NCBI RefSeq assembly: GCF_013337115.1
Contig: NZ_SGWE01000004.1
Span: 2,363,501-2,427,500, forward strand
Reading direction: 5' to 3'
DNA: 64,000 nt
DNA from: Deinococcus sp. JMULE3
GTDB taxonomy: Bacteria; Deinococcota; Deinococci; Deinococcales; Deinococcaceae
The notes below the pieces were generated by a model. It saw nothing but the letters and a program-made list of their open reading frames with translations. It ran no database searches and was not told the origin of the DNA. Below, piece by piece: positions 33,686-41,606 of this stretch. Within the stretch, counting starts at the first letter, position 1, and every line of letters starts with the position of its first letter. Position numbers and translations under genes: made by a program.

Positions 33686-33806
33686 GGTTGAAAGGTTTGC
33701 AAAATCTTTCAACCCGAGCGGACGCGAGTAGGAGAAAAACGGGTTCCGGGCGTGGAGTTGGCAACCCGGTGCGGTTCCGGGTTGTGAACGACACAGACGG
33801 AATCCG
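33686..33806. repeat. Inverted-repeat-containing intergenic element
   Basis: Begins with GGTTGAAAG (33686-33694) / CTTTCAACC (33706-33714), possibly also the treS terminator, continues with two AACCCG/CGGGTT pairs and ends with CAGACGGAATCCG (33794-33806). The last 13 nt recur inverted at 54750-54762. Looks like a small dispersed non-coding repeat. Confidence 0.45.
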
Positions 33807-33855
33807 CCCGAACCCTGGCCACGCTGCTACGCCCACCCTTCAGGCCGTGGAGTGC

Positions 33856-34365
33856 TCAGGCCGGGTGCAGCAGCGTGCTGCGGGCCTCCAGCGCGACGCT
33901 GCCCGCGCTGTCCAGGCGGCCCAGCACCGCGTCGAAGGTCCAGTCCTGCGCCCACACCCGCTTCATGGCCTGCAGGGCCGCCGTGCCGGGCGTCAGGAAC
34001 ACGGCGTCCTCACCGTGCGCGTCCCCGCTGCGGCGCGCCCGCACCACGCCACCCGCCGGGAGGTCCGCGCGGGCCAGCGTGCGGTAGAACGCCTGCACCG
34101 CGTCGTCCATCAGGCACGTCGTGCGGATCAGCGCCTGCGCCTGCGCCGCCAGCGGTTCCAGCGCGTCCTCGTCGATACGGGCCGGGCGGACCCTGGCGAA
34201 GAGGTGCCGCAGCTGCTCGGGCAGGTTCCCGCCCCGGTAGAAGGCCTCCTCGAAGGCGGGCGGGACGATCACGCCGGGCGTGCCGAGCGCCAGCAGGCGC
34301 GTCACCTCGGCCTGATCAGGGGCCGGGAGGGCGGCGGGAGCGTGGGCCTCCGCGAAGGTCAGCAT
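33856..34365 (-). CDS. Hypothetical protein, helical
   Basis: 169 residues starting MLTFAEAHAPAALPAPD, predominantly helical and Ala/Leu-rich, no signal peptide, membrane segment or known motif. The start ATG at 34365 is supported by TATGCT 6 nt upstream (leaderless). It stands alone between the treS-side repeat and a response regulator. Function unknown. Confidence 0.65.
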   Translation of the reverse strand: MLTFAEAHAPAALPAPDQAEVTRLLALGTPGVIVPPAFEEAFYRGGNLPEQLRHLFARVRPARIDEDALEPLAAQAQALIRTTCLMDDAVQAFYRTLARADLPAGGVVRARRSGDAHGEDAVFLTPGTAALQAMKRVWAQDWTFDAVLGRLDSAGSVALEARSTLLHPA

Positions 34366-34476
34366 GCCCGCAGCATAGCCTTCCCAGGAACACAGCCTCC
34401 GGACGTCCATTTGCTTTCACGAGGCGGGGGTGTCCGGCCAAACTGGACGATCCCTACCCTTTGACCGGTGTGCAGT

Positions 34477-35343
34477 TCAGGTCATGCGGCTGCGCATCCA
34501 GGCCTTCACGCTGCTCGCGCCGGGCGTGTCACGCACCAGCACCGCCGCGAACCCGCCGTCGAAGGGACACACGACGAGCACGCGGTCCTGGAATTCCATC
34601 TGCGCGGCCTTGAGCGGCAGCGTGGTCCGCAGGTGCGGCGCGAGCGTCTGCGCGGCGGTCAGCAGGAACTTCAGGTACGTGCCCACCTGCGCGTTCAGGA
34701 GGTCGGGGCTGGTCAGCGGTTCGCCCTGCGGGTCGAAGGCGCACGCGGCAGTCACGCCCGGCAGGACGCTCAGGCCCGCCACGAACATCTGTGCCTGCTG
34801 CCGCACCCGCTCGGGGGTGGGCGGCACGCTGACGGTCGCCACGCCCGCCCCGCCGCCCACCCCCGGACGGGCTGGCGCCGGGGCCGCAGGGATGGACGCC
34901 GTGGAGTGTCCCGTTGTGGGCCTCGCCTGGGGCGGGCGGACGTCCGGCGCGTCGGCAGGCAGCACGTCGCGGCGGCCCAGCCAGCCCTGGAGGGCCGGGA
35001 ACAGCACGCCGGGCCGCAGGGGCTTGCGCAGGACGTCCAGCACGTCGAGTTCCTGCGCCTCGGCGCGCAGGTCCGCCTCGATGATGCCGGTCATGAACGC
35101 CACCGGCACGGCCGGGTGCGTGACGCGCAGCTGCCGCGCGAGGTCCACGCCGCTCATGCCGGGCATGCGGACGTCGGTCAGGACCAGCGCCGTGTCGGAC
35201 GTCATGGCCTGCAGCGCGGCGGCGCCGCTCTCGGCGGTGACGACGTTCAGGTGCGGGGCGAGCAGGTACTCCAGGTTCTGCAGGACGCCGGGGCTGTCGT
35301 CCACGATGAGGATCGTGGGGCGCCGGGTTGCCGCTGAGGTCAT
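34477..35343 (-). CDS. Response regulator with C-terminal roadblock-like domain
   Basis: 288 residues. N-terminal CheY-like receiver (residues 10-125): TILIVDDSPGVLQNLEYLL with the acidic pair, phospho-acceptor Asp in LVLTDVRMPGMSGVDLARQL, and switch Lys in VLRKPLRPGVLF. A Pro/Ala linker (to ~195) is followed by a domain (200-288) with ALAV-like strands (GVTAACAFDPQGEPLTSPDL, VLVVCPFDGGFAAVLVRD) similar to roadblock/LC7 domains that bind small GTPases or make dimers. No DNA-binding domain, so it probably acts by protein contacts. The cognate kinase is not in the window. Start ATG 35343; an in-frame ATG at 35382 is also possible. Confidence 0.82.
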   Translation of the reverse strand: MTSAATRRPTILIVDDSPGVLQNLEYLLAPHLNVVTAESGAAALQAMTSDTALVLTDVRMPGMSGVDLARQLRVTHPAVPVAFMTGIIEADLRAEAQELDVLDVLRKPLRPGVLFPALQGWLGRRDVLPADAPDVRPPQARPTTGHSTASIPAAPAPARPGVGGGAGVATVSVPPTPERVRQQAQMFVAGLSVLPGVTAACAFDPQGEPLTSPDLLNAQVGTYLKFLLTAAQTLAPHLRTTLPLKAAQMEFQDRVLVVCPFDGGFAAVLVRDTPGASSVKAWMRSRMT

Positions 35344-35473
35344 GCCCCCAGGGTACCCCCCACCGAGGGTCCGTGCCTTCATACACTCACCGTCACCTAT
35401 GAAATTTATCACACTCGGCTCATGAAGCCGGGGCTGGCCGGACCCGCGCCGCCCCCGCCGATATCCTGCCCGC

Positions 35474-35995
35474 ATGACCCACCCCGATCCCCGTTTCCCC
35501 ATCGGGCCGATCCCGCCGCTGGCCCACACGCCGGGCACGCCCGCCGAGGCCGCCGCGCGCATGGACGCCGCCGCGCACGACTGGCACGACCTCCTGACCT
35601 CCACCCCGCAAGGCCGCCTGACCGCCCGACCCCACCCGCACGGCTGGACGGTCGCGCAGCTGGCACACCACACCGCCGACGCGCACGCCCACGGCCTGAG
35701 CCGCCTGAAGTACGCCCTGACCACCCCCGGCTACGTCGTGCAGCCCTTCGACCAGGACGCCTGGCTGACCCTGCCCGACGCCACGCTGCCCGTGGGGGAC
35801 GCCCTGGACCTGCTGCGCGTCACGAACCGCCGCTGGGCCACCCTGCTGCGCGCCCTGAACCCCGCGCAGCTGGACACGACCCTCACGCACCCGCAGGAAG
35901 GCCCGCAGACCCTCTGGGACCTGACCGCCAAGCACGACTGGCACCTGCGCCACCACCTCGCCCAGGCGAGACTGGCCCTGACGGGGACCCTCTGA
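35474..35995 (+). CDS. DinB/YfiT-family protein
   Basis: 173 residues, four-helix DinB-like metalloprotein. Putative metal-binding His residues sit in QLAHHTADAHAHG (helix 2) and KHDWHLRHHLAQA (helix 4), the classic three-His arrangement. Members include thiol-dependent transferases and uncharacterised, damage-associated proteins. TATCCT (35462-35467) lies 6 nt before the ATG, so the mRNA is probably leaderless. Overlaps the HD-domain gene by 4 nt if that gene starts at CTG. Confidence 0.88.
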   Translation: MTHPDPRFPIGPIPPLAHTPGTPAEAAARMDAAAHDWHDLLTSTPQGRLTARPHPHGWTVAQLAHHTADAHAHGLSRLKYALTTPGYVVQPFDQDAWLTLPDATLPVGDALDLLRVTNRRWATLLRALNPAQLDTTLTHPQEGPQTLWDLTAKHDWHLRHHLAQARLALTGTL

Positions 35996-36660
35996 ACGCC
36001 CTGCAGCCCCTGCTGGCCCTCGACCCGCGCCTGCCCGGCGTGTGGACCTGGGTGCAGTCACAGATGCGACCCGACGCCGCGCACGACGACGCGCACCTGG
36101 CCCGCGTGGCCCGCTGGACGATCCGCTGCGCCCCCGACCAGCCCCCCGCGCTGGCCGTCGCCGCCGCCCTGACGCACGACGTCGTGAACCTCCCCAAGAA
36201 CCACCCGGACCGCGCCCACGCCAGCGACCTGAGCGCCCAGGCCATCCTGAAACAGCTGCCCAGCCGGGGCTTCACCCCGGACGACGCCCGCTGTATCGCG
36301 GACGCCGTGCGCGACCACAGCTACTCACGCGGCGCGACCCCCACCACCCCGCTGGGCCGCGCGCTACAGGACGCCGACCGCCTCGACGCACTGGGCGCGC
36401 TGGGTGTCCTGCGCGTCGCGGGCGTCGGCGGGCAGCTGGGCCGCGCCCTGATGCACCCAGGAGACCCCTGGGCCGAGAACCGCGCCCCCGACGACCTCGC
36501 GTACACCATCGACCACTTCTTCACGAAACTCCTGCGCCTGGACGGCACGTTCCTGACCCACGCCGGACAGGCCGAGGCCAGACGCCGCACCCTGACCATG
36601 CGCGCGTTCCTTGCCGAACTCGCCAGCGAACTCGAAATCGCACCGCCCCAGCAGGGGTGA
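35992..36660 (+). CDS. HD-domain phosphohydrolase, possibly CTG start
   Basis: Up to 222 residues. HD-domain metal ligands: HDDAHLARVARW (H), ALTHDVVNL (HD) and, further on, DRDALGALG-type DADRLDALG (D), as in YedJ-like phosphohydrolases. The first in-frame ATG is only just before HDDAHL, which would cut off the usual N-terminal helix (ALQPLLALDPRLPGVWTWVQ). Starts at GTG 36040, or at CTG 35992 in a CTGA overlap with the DinB stop, both keep that helix; CTG starts are known in Deinococcus. The exact start is uncertain; the domain call is secure. Confidence 0.8.
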   Translation: MNALQPLLALDPRLPGVWTWVQSQMRPDAAHDDAHLARVARWTIRCAPDQPPALAVAAALTHDVVNLPKNHPDRAHASDLSAQAILKQLPSRGFTPDDARCIADAVRDHSYSRGATPTTPLGRALQDADRLDALGALGVLRVAGVGGQLGRALMHPGDPWAENRAPDDLAYTIDHFFTKLLRLDGTFLTHAGQAEARRRTLTMRAFLAELASELEIAPPQQG

Positions 36661-36668
36661 TGGTGAAC

Positions 36669-36710
36669 GGTTGATGGTTGATGGACGGTGACCTCTATCA
36701 ACCATCAACC
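36669..36710. terminator. Inverted repeat between convergent genes
   Basis: Perfect 14-bp arms GGTTGATGGTTGAT (36669-36682) and ATCAACCATCAACC (36697-36710) with a 14-nt loop. It fills the gap between the HD and phosphatase genes; terminator role likely, and each arm is itself a tandem repeat of GGTTGAT. Confidence 0.55.
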
Positions 36711-36712
36711 AG

Positions 36713-37336
36713 CTACTCCAGGTGCGCGTGGTCGTTGTACGTCACGAGCGCCCAGCGCGCCCCCTCACCCTGCCCGGTGCGGGTCAGGGTGGTGAGGCTC
36801 GTGTGGGACAGCTGGTACGGGAACGGCAGGACGTACCCCGGCTGCGGCCGGGCGGGCCAGCCGAACAGGTCGCACAGCAGCGCGCGGATCGCCGCGCCGT
36901 GCGTGAACGCGATCACGCGCCCGCCCGGCAGGCCGTCCGCCCAGTCGCGCAGGCGGGCGCCCACCTGCGACAGACTCTCGCCGTCCGGGGCGGGCGTAGC
37001 CCACGGATCAAGCTGCCACCGCGCGTAGCGGTCGTCCCGCTGCGCCTCGTCGGTGGTGACGCCCTCGAACACCCCGAAGTGCAGTTCACGCAGGCGGGCG
37101 TCCAGCGTCAGGGGCGCTGACGGGAGGCTCAGCTCCGCCGTGCGGGCCGCGCGGGCCAGATCGCTGCTGAACACCCGGTCGAACACCCGCCCCGCCAGCC
37201 GGGGTCGCAGCCGCGCCGCCTGATCCTCCCCGACCGCGCCCAGCGGCGTGTCCGACCAGCCCTGCCAGCGGCCCGCGCCGTTCCAGTCGGTCGCGCCGTG
37301 CCGCACCAGCGTCAGGTGCAAGGGCGACTCGCTCAC
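36713..37336 (-). CDS. Histidine phosphatase-family protein
   Basis: 207 residues. Phosphoglycerate-mutase-like fold with the catalytic RHG motif [17 protein letters not shown] (His at residue 13), [23 protein letters not shown] and second His in [14 protein letters not shown]. Substrate not predictable: alpha-ribazole phosphatase or a broad phosphomonoesterase are both possible. Start GTG at 37336 overlaps the thioesterase stop by 4 nt (GTGA), so the two are coupled. Confidence 0.92.
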   Translation of the reverse strand: MSESPLHLTLVRHGATDWNGAGRWQGWSDTPLGAVGEDQAARLRPRLAGRVFDRVFSSDLARAARTAELSLPSAPLTLDARLRELHFGVFEGVTTDEAQRDDRYARWQLDPWATPAPDGESLSQVGARLRDWADGLPGGRVIAFTHGAAIRALLCDLFGWPARPQPGYVLPFPYQLSHTSLTTLTRTGQGEGARWALVTYNDHAHLE

Positions 37337-37773
37337 GGGCGCGCCTCGAAATCCGGCTCGGCCGCACTCGTATCCTGACCCGCCGGAAGGGACGGCACCG
37401 GACGCGGCTTCCCATGCTCATCCAGCGCCACGAACACGAAAAAGCCCGTCGTCGCCAGTTCCTGATCCCCGGTCGGCATGTGCTCGCGGTACACGTCCAC
37501 CCGGATCGTCATGCTCGTGCGGCCCACCCGGACCACCTGCGCGTCCAGCGCCACCGCGTCCCCCACCCGGATCGGCACGTGGAAATCCACGCCGTCCATG
37601 CGGGCCGTCACGACGTTCCCCCCGGCATGCCGCACCGCCGCGATACTCGCCGCCTTGTCCATCAGGGACAGCACCCACCCGCCGAACGCGGTCCCGTGGT
37701 AGTTCGTGTCCTTCGGGAACACCAGTTCCAGCATGCGCGCCCGGCTGCGCGGCGCCTTCATCGTCTCGTCCAT
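37333..37773 (-). CDS. Acyl-CoA thioesterase (hot-dog fold)
   Basis: 146 residues. YciA/cytosolic-type hot-dog thioesterase: [20 protein letters not shown] with the NxxG-type active-site loop and Asp/Asn, [20 protein letters not shown], and a C-terminal strand [20 protein letters not shown] typical of the BFIT/BACH group. Hydrolyses acyl-CoA to free acid and CoA. Start ATG at 37773 is preceded by GGGAGGAC. First gene of a two-gene operon with the phosphatase. Confidence 0.92.
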   Translation of the reverse strand: MDETMKAPRSRARMLELVFPKDTNYHGTAFGGWVLSLMDKAASIAAVRHAGGNVVTARMDGVDFHVPIRVGDAVALDAQVVRVGRTSMTIRVDVYREHMPTGDQELATTGFFVFVALDEHGKPRPVPSLPAGQDTSAAEPDFEARP

Positions 37774-37899
37774 AGCGTCCTCCCCGCGCCGCCCGCGTGG
37801 GGGCACGTCAACCTTGACAGTGTACAGGGCGCCCCCAGAAGCCGGGCGCGGCGTGCCTGCACCGGGAACAGGCTGCGCAGGGCACAGGAAGGAGACAGC

Positions 37900-37927
37900 A
37901 AAAAAAGGAACCCCGCGTGGGGGCTCC
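37900..37927 (-). terminator. Terminator after cspA
   Basis: Minus strand GGAGCCCC-CACGC-GGGGTTCC followed by T7. Confidence 0.9.
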
Positions 37928-37945
37928 CTTCAGACCCGGTGGGTC

Positions 37946-38200
37946 TTACCAGCGGTCGTTGCGGCGGCCGCCGAAGTCGCTCACGGGAGCGGCCTTCGTC
38001 ACGACGATGTTCTTGGCCTGGGGGCCCTTGCCACGCTGGCCGTCTTCGATGTCGAATTCGACTTCGTCACCTTCGTTCAGCTTCTTGAAGCCGCTGCCCT
38101 GGATCGCGCTGAAGTGCGCGAAGATGTCGGGGCTGCCCTCGGACTGAATGAAACCGAAGCCTTTTTCCGCGTTGAACCATTTCACGATGCCTGCTGCCAT
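37946..38200 (-). CDS. cspA: Cold-shock protein
   Basis: 84 residues, OB-fold RNA chaperone. RNP1 KGFGFIQ (residues 13-19) and RNP2 DIFAHFSAI, then [20 protein letters not shown]; a C-terminal extension ([11 protein letters not shown]) is longer than in E. coli CspA. AAGGAG precedes the ATG at 38200. The 5' leader is about 85-95 nt and carries a strong hairpin, suggestive of post-transcriptional control. Confidence 0.96.
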   Translation of the reverse strand: MAAGIVKWFNAEKGFGFIQSEGSPDIFAHFSAIQGSGFKKLNEGDEVEFDIEDGQRGKGPQAKNIVVTKAAPVSDFGGRRNDRW

Positions 38201-38228
38201 AATCTCAACTCCTTGTTCTCCGGAAGAC

Positions 38229-38300
38229 GCAAAACGCGCGCGAGCTCTTGCCTCGCGCGCGATCATGATGCGAACTTGGAAAACTACAGTGGGCAGTATA
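38229..38300 (-). promoter_or_regulatory. cspA promoter and leader hairpin
   Basis: -10 TATACT (38295-38300, minus strand). In the leader, CGCGCGCGAG / CTCGCGCGCG (10 bp, ~7-nt loop) lies about 40 nt before the start codon and is followed by GTTTTGCG, so it could be an RNA thermometer-like fold, a stabilising stem or an attenuator. Confidence 0.5.
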
Positions 38301-38366
38301 CACCATTCCCCCTGCCGGTGTAGCCCACCGGTCGGCCGGCGGCATGACCGGCAGGAGGGTGCGTGG

Positions 38367-38654
38367 TCAGGGGTGTTCGAGAGGCGTGCGCGCCACCTCA
38401 CCCGGCACGGCCGACCGGGGCAGCTCACTGCGGGTATTCGACAGGCACAGTCGCCCCATCAGCTCCCGCAGGTGCCCGGCGGACACCGGCAGCACCACGC
38501 GTCCCTGCAGGTACAGCGCGCTGTCACTCTGCGCCTGACGCACCACGTCCCGCAGGTACACCGTGTACGTGCGACCCTCGCGCGTGAACCGCACGCGGTC
38601 CATGGTGCCGGGCACCCAGGTGAAACTCAGATTGGCCGGATCGGCTGCTGTCAT
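38367..38654 (-). CDS. Small hypothetical protein
   Basis: 95 residues, cytoplasmic. Strand-rich start ([40 protein letters not shown]) then helix ([15 protein letters not shown]). AAGGAG precedes the ATG. No family recognised. Lies between the DUF4403 gene and cspA on the same strand. Confidence 0.65.
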   Translation of the reverse strand: MTAADPANLSFTWVPGTMDRVRFTREGRTYTVYLRDVVRQAQSDSALYLQGRVVLPVSAGHLRELMGRLCLSNTRSELPRSAVPGEVARTPLEHP

Positions 38655-38751
38655 GTGACACTCCTTCCTGGCCCAGGGTGCTCACCAGACTCCCAGTGTG
38701 CGCCATGAACGCCCTGCCCGCACGTTGCCCTGTCCGTCAATCCCAGGACCG

Positions 38752-40170
38752 TCAGCGGGTGGACGTCACGTCGACCGTGGCGTCCAGCGTCCCCAGCGCC
38801 TCGCCGGTCACGATCAGCGCGTCCGGCGTGACCCGCACGTCCGTGACCTTCAGGGCGCGCAGTGTGCCGCCCAGCGTCACGCCGGGCGCCGGTGAGAACG
38901 GCAGCCGACCCTGAAGCTGTGCCCGCACCCCATCCAGGCGGGGCCGCAGGTCGAACCGGGCGGCCTGCGTCACGTACGCCTGCGCGCGGGCGTCCGCCAG
39001 CCACGCCAGCACCCGGCCGGTCAGGCCCGCGCGGCGCGTCGTGACCGTCACGTTCCGCAGCGTCAGCACCTGCCCTGCCGCGTCCAGGGTGGGCGTGCCA
39101 CGCACGTCCGTCGTGGCATTCAACCGCAGGCCCAGCGGCCCGCTGATCTGAAGCTGCACGGCGGCGTTCAGCTGCGCCCCCCGCGGTGTCAGCGTCACGC
39201 CCGTGACCCGCAGCGTCGGCGAGGTCGGCACCGGCAGCGTCAACGTGCGTTTCGCCGCCTCGCGCGTGGCGGCCGCCGACAGTTCCGGGTAGGGGAGACG
39301 CACCGGCACGCTGAGGTTCACGTCCGGGGTCAGCGTGTCGCTGCGGCGCAGGGCCGGAAGGGGCAGCGCCGCCTGCGTGGGCGCGCGGCCCAGCCCGGCG
39401 TCCAGGCGCAACTGCGCGCCCAGCGTCACCTTCAGGGCGTCCGGCGTGAACCGGAACGGCGACACGCTCAGGTTCAGCGGCGTCACCCGCGCGTACGCGG
39501 CGTCCGGGGTGGGCAGCGCCCACGGCTGCTGCGCCCGCGCCCACAGGGTCCCCGCCCGCTCGCGCAGCCGCGCCTGCTCCCGCACCGCCGCGCGCACCTG
39601 CGCCGCCAGCGCGTCCAGCTGCGCCCGCACCTGCGCGTCCACCAGCGACTGCACGCTGACCCGCACGCCCTGCGCCAGCTCCACACTCAAGGGGTCGGTC
39701 CAGGTGTAGTCCCCTTTCACGGTCACGTCCGCCTCCCACTCCGGCGTTATGGTCGGCACCACCGTCAGCGCCACGGTCGCCTCACCCCCGAAGTCCCGCG
39801 CCAGGAACGCCCCCACCCCACCCGGCTCGGCGCGGAACGCCGCGCGAATCGGCACGCTGACCCGCAGCCCCGAACCGTCCGGCAGCGCCTGTACCTGCAC
39901 GTGCCCCGCCCGCGTCACCGTTCCCGACAGCGACACCCGCAGCAGCCCCCCCAGGAACGAACGGTCCTCGTTCACCCGCGCGAACTCCAGCGGCACCCGC
40001 GCGTTCGCCGCGCCCTGCACCCCCGCCATTGGCACCGACACCGGCACCGTGACCGTCGAGGGAGCAGGGGCAGCCAGCGCAACAGAAGCAGACATGAGGG
40101 CAGTCAACACCACCGGCGTGAGACCACGCATCAGGCGAACGGAGGAGCGGAGCACAGCAGAGGCAGGCAT
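38752..40170 (-). CDS. DUF4403-family secreted protein
   Basis: 472 residues from ATG at 40170. Signal peptide within MRGLTPVVLTALMSASVALA (after a short extension). The mature part consists of repeated lipid-binding-like beta segments; patterns such as VPVSVPMAGVQGAANARVPL, the central helical stretch DAQVRAQLDALAAQVRAAVR and LRVTGVTLTPRGAQLNAAVQ are typical of the DUF4403 family, whose biochemical role is unknown. TAGCGT is 7 nt upstream of the ATG and GGAGG directly abuts it. Divergent from the dioxygenase gene. Confidence 0.75.
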   Translation of the reverse strand: MPASAVLRSSVRLMRGLTPVVLTALMSASVALAAPAPSTVTVPVSVPMAGVQGAANARVPLEFARVNEDRSFLGGLLRVSLSGTVTRAGHVQVQALPDGSGLRVSVPIRAAFRAEPGGVGAFLARDFGGEATVALTVVPTITPEWEADVTVKGDYTWTDPLSVELAQGVRVSVQSLVDAQVRAQLDALAAQVRAAVREQARLRERAGTLWARAQQPWALPTPDAAYARVTPLNLSVSPFRFTPDALKVTLGAQLRLDAGLGRAPTQAALPLPALRRSDTLTPDVNLSVPVRLPYPELSAAATREAAKRTLTLPVPTSPTLRVTGVTLTPRGAQLNAAVQLQISGPLGLRLNATTDVRGTPTLDAAGQVLTLRNVTVTTRRAGLTGRVLAWLADARAQAYVTQAARFDLRPRLDGVRAQLQGRLPFSPAPGVTLGGTLRALKVTDVRVTPDALIVTGEALGTLDATVDVTSTR

Positions 40171-40290
40171 CCTCCAGACGCTACCCGGCCCGCATGAGGT
40201 CTTACCCCGTGGATTAACCAAGCGTGACTACCTTCACGGTGCAGCGCGACCATCCGCCCCACGATCCCCGGCGCGCGCAGGAGCCCCCAC

Positions 40291-41138
40291 ATGACCCAGC
40301 CCATCCGCCCGTACCCCGCCGACGACCACGACCATCACGACGACCTGAACAACCTGGGCCTGCAGGCCGACACGAACATGCTCTCGCGCAGCGTCCTCGA
40401 CCGCCGCCACGTGCTGGGCCTGGGCCTGCTCGGCATCGGGCTGCTGGCCAGCAGCCGCGTCAACGCTGCCACCGGGGCCGCCACCGGCACCAGCGCCGCC
40501 TGCACCCCCATCCCCAGCGAGACCGCCGGGCCGTACCCCGCCGACGGGTCGGTCGCCAGCGGCCAGAGCCTCAACGTCCTGACGCGCAGCGGCGTCGTCC
40601 GCCGCGACCTGCGCCGCAGCCTCGGCACCGGCAACGTGGCGCCCGGCGTGCCCCTGACCCTCACGCTGAAACTCGTCAACACGAATGGCAGCTGCGCGCC
40701 GCTGCGCGGGTACGCCGTGTACGCCTGGCACTGCACGGCCGACGGGAACTACAGCATGTACAGCTCCGGCGTCGTCGGCGAGGACTACCTGCGCGGCGTG
40801 CAGGTCAGCGACGCGGGCGGCAACGTCACCTTCCAGACCATCGTCCCTGGCTGCTACCCCGGCCGCTGGCCCACATCCACTTCGAGGTGTACCCCACCCT
40901 CGCCAGCGCCACGAACGCCCGCAGCAAGATCCAGACGTCACAGCTGGCCCTCCCGCAGGCCATGTGCCAGCAGACGTACACCCAGCCCGCGTACGGCAGC
41001 AGCGCCCGCTTCCTCTCGCAGACCAGCCTGAGCCGCGACAACATCTTCAGCGACGGATACGCCGCCCAGTTGCCCACCATTACCGGGAACGCCACCAAGG
41101 GGTACTCGGCCACCCTGACCGTCGGCCTCGCCCGCTGA
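40291..41138 (+). pseudogene. Tat-exported intradiol dioxygenase-like protein, frameshifted
   Basis: Twin-arginine signal (LDRRHVLGLGLLGIGLL), then an intradiol ring-cleavage dioxygenase domain related to protocatechuate 3,4-dioxygenase: CTPIPSETAGPYPADGSV, LRGYAVYAWHCTADGNYSMY and the active-site strand GCYPGRWP. Directly there the frame breaks: one C seems missing in the run at 40870-40872. Restoring it continues as HIHFEVYPTLASATNARS to the stop at 41138, giving about 282 residues with the Tyr/His/His metal ligands in place. Uncorrected, the ORF ends at 41031 with an unrelated tail. Sequencing error or pseudogene cannot be decided here. Confidence 0.8.
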
Positions 41139-41177
41139 CCACCGGGACACCGGCGCCGCTCCCGTACCCTGAAGGGC

Positions 41178-41603
41178 ATGTGGGCCCAGCACACCCTGAC
41201 CCTGCCCGCGCGGCGGCGCGGCTTCCACCTCATCACCCGCGAGATCGCCGGGGCCGTCCCGGAACTGGGGCGGACCCGCGCCGGGCTGCTGCACGTCTTT
41301 CTTCAGCACACCAGCGCCAGTCTCACCCTGAACGAGAACGCCAGCCCCGACGTCCGCGCCGACTTCGAGACGTACTTCAACCACGCCGTGCCCGACGGCT
41401 GGGCGCCCTTCACGCACACCCTGGAAGGGGAGGACGACATGGCCGCGCACATCAAGGCCAGCCTCCTCGGCCCCAGCCTGACCCTGCCCGTCCAGCAGGG
41501 CCGCCTCGCGCTGGGCACGTGGCAGGGCGTGTACCTCTGCGAACACCGCGACCACGGCGGCCCCCGCAGGTTGATCCTCACGCTCAGTGGCGAGGCGGGC
41601 TGA
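41178..41603 (+). CDS. YjbQ-family protein (secondary thiamine-phosphate synthase)
   Basis: 141 residues, single UPF0047/YjbQ domain: [20 protein letters not shown], a [12 protein letters not shown] segment, [20 protein letters not shown] and [12 protein letters not shown] with conserved His residues. Members show a weak thiamine-phosphate synthase activity; the physiological role is not settled. TACCCT lies 7 nt before the ATG with GAAGGG between, so leaderless start is likely. Confidence 0.92.
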   Translation: MWAQHTLTLPARRRGFHLITREIAGAVPELGRTRAGLLHVFLQHTSASLTLNENASPDVRADFETYFNHAVPDGWAPFTHTLEGEDDMAAHIKASLLGPSLTLPVQQGRLALGTWQGVYLCEHRDHGGPRRLILTLSGEAG

Positions 41604-41606
41604 GCG

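Noticed and set aside
36669..36710. CRISPR repeat or phage attachment site
   Set aside because: A single inverted repeat with GGTTGAT periodicity and no spacers or integrase; a terminator or dispersed repeat is more likely.
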